A DNA stretch of 64,000 bases, from NCBI GenBank assembly GCA_018402565.1, contig JAGYIQ010000006.1, forward strand, positions 372,001 through 436,000. The letters run 5' to 3'. Below the pieces are notes generated by a model. The model made no database searches. It saw only the letters and a list, made by a program, of their open reading frames with translations, and was not told the origin of the DNA. The position numbers were made by a program, and so were the translations under genes. This stretch comes from Pirellulaceae bacterium. GTDB taxonomy: Bacteria > Planctomycetota > Planctomycetia > Pirellulales > Pirellulaceae. Within the stretch, counting starts at the first letter, position 1, and every line of letters begins with the position of its first letter. Shown one piece after another: positions 63,449-64,000 of the stretch.

Positions 63449-64000
63449 ATGACTTCTTCTCCAACCGACGATTCGCCCGACGCGGCCCGCCCACTCTCCC
63501 CCCCGCCCGCCGTTGTCCTGGAGCTGATCCAACAACAACGCGACTCGTATCTGAACCGGCTGTTCGAACTGCTCCGCATCCCCAGTGTCAGCGCCGACCC
63601 GGCGTTCTCGCAGGATGTCTACCGAGCCGCCAAGTGGATGGCGACCACCTTCGAAGGCATGGGCCTCAAGACGCAGTTCCTCAAAACCAGCACCCACCCA
63701 ATCGTGTTGGCCGAATCCCCCCATGTGCCCGACGCCCCCACCGTGCTGGTCTACGGCCATTTTGATGTCCAACCCGCCGACCCGCTGGACGAGTGGATTT
63801 CGCCCCCCTACGACCCCACAATTCGCGATGGCAACATCTATGCGCGCGGGGCCACCGACGACAAGGGCCAAATGCTGACACACGTGTTCAGCACCGAAGC
63901 CTGGCTCAAGTCCCACGGCAAGCTGCCGCTAAACCTGAAGTTCCTGATCGAAGGCGAAGAAGAGAGCGGCTCAGTGGCCTTGGCCGAACTGATGGCCGGC
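63449..64000 (+). CDS. M20 family dipeptidase (partial, 3' end off the right edge)
   Basis: The first 184 codons of an M20/M25/M40 metallopeptidase. LLRIPSVSADPAFSQDV is the usual N-terminal segment. YGHFDVQPADP carries the first zinc His and catalytic Asp; ARGATDDKGQML has the bridging Asp; IEGEEESGS contains the catalytic Glu pair. It resembles bacterial dipeptidases of the carnosinase-like group. ATG 63449 has AGGA seven bases upstream. The 161-base gap before it shows nothing else. Confidence 0.9.
   Translation, partial: MTSSPTDDSPDAARPLSPPPAVVLELIQQQRDSYLNRLFELLRIPSVSADPAFSQDVYRAAKWMATTFEGMGLKTQFLKTSTHPIVLAESPHVPDAPTVLVYGHFDVQPADPLDEWISPPYDPTIRDGNIYARGATDDKGQMLTHVFSTEAWLKSHGKLPLNLKFLIEGEEESGSVALAELMAG

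Overview
The window looks like a chromosomal segment from a planctomycete, probably Pirellulaceae-like. The basis is its protein set: a DUF1559 prepilin-like protein paired with a small lipoprotein, a cytochrome c/DUF1592-1588-1585 protein, a large sulfatase, a HemQ-type coproheme decarboxylase, a KdsC plus very large LptC/LptA-like protein (so LPS with Kdo), and several large secreted proteins with low-complexity linkers. The DNA is GC-rich, SD motifs are often weak, GTG/TTG starts are common and short tandem repeats occur in and between genes. I saw no rRNA, tRNA or CRISPR array, and no intact transposase.

Layout. 1-4 kb (minus strand): ActP-like symporter with its DUF485 partner, birA preceded by a predicted PD-(D/E)XK protein, and eda. 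4.3-11 kb: Rpn-like nuclease, cytochrome/DUF1592 protein, bpt, rhodanese, fxsA, then three tandem copies of a 163-bp repeat. 11-18 kb: recQ and upp (minus), a MoCo-carrier-like protein, clpS, a Na/Pi cotransporter and a spermidine-synthase-like protein. 18-28 kb: kdsC, LptC/LptA-like, map, a large repeat-rich secreted protein and a secreted protein with one CxxCH. 28-33 kb: a GT4 glycosyltransferase, nested repeats, a sulfatase and a response regulator. 33.5-37.5 kb (minus): response regulator, hemQ, SDR and ADH in one run, plus an ACT-domain protein. 38-49 kb: thioesterase, zinc-ribbon coiled-coil protein, FHA-GAF histidine kinase, SSS symporter, HlyD-like protein, terpenoid-cyclase-fold protein, GT39-like protein, DUF1559 plus lipoprotein. 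50-64 kb: M28 peptidase, a small membrane-protein gene broken by a repeat, a choloylglycine-hydrolase-like enzyme, accD, rseP and dxr (minus), ftsH, a DNA2/NAM7-type helicase and the start of an M20 dipeptidase.

Themes. Envelope construction (kdsC, LptC/A, rseP, dxr, accD, FtsH) and protein quality control (ClpS, Bpt, FtsH, RseP, Map) are prominent; Bpt and ClpS together suggest a bacterial N-degron pathway.

The main discovery candidate is a family of non-coding miniature inverted-repeat elements. The full-length form is 163 bp, has 13-bp ends reading GTAACCGTTCACG, and carries subterminal inverted repeats. Seven near-full-length copies plus decayed ones are visible. Two copies have perfect 8-bp target duplications and a third matches at 7 of 8 positions. 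One copy has broken a small gene whose uninterrupted reading frame can be reconstructed. Another has inserted in frame (171 bp, 57 codons) into the 5' end of a long open frame. Two further repeat families, one with ends like AGTGCTTTGTCAC and one built round a GTGCGTTAGCAC hairpin, also occur.
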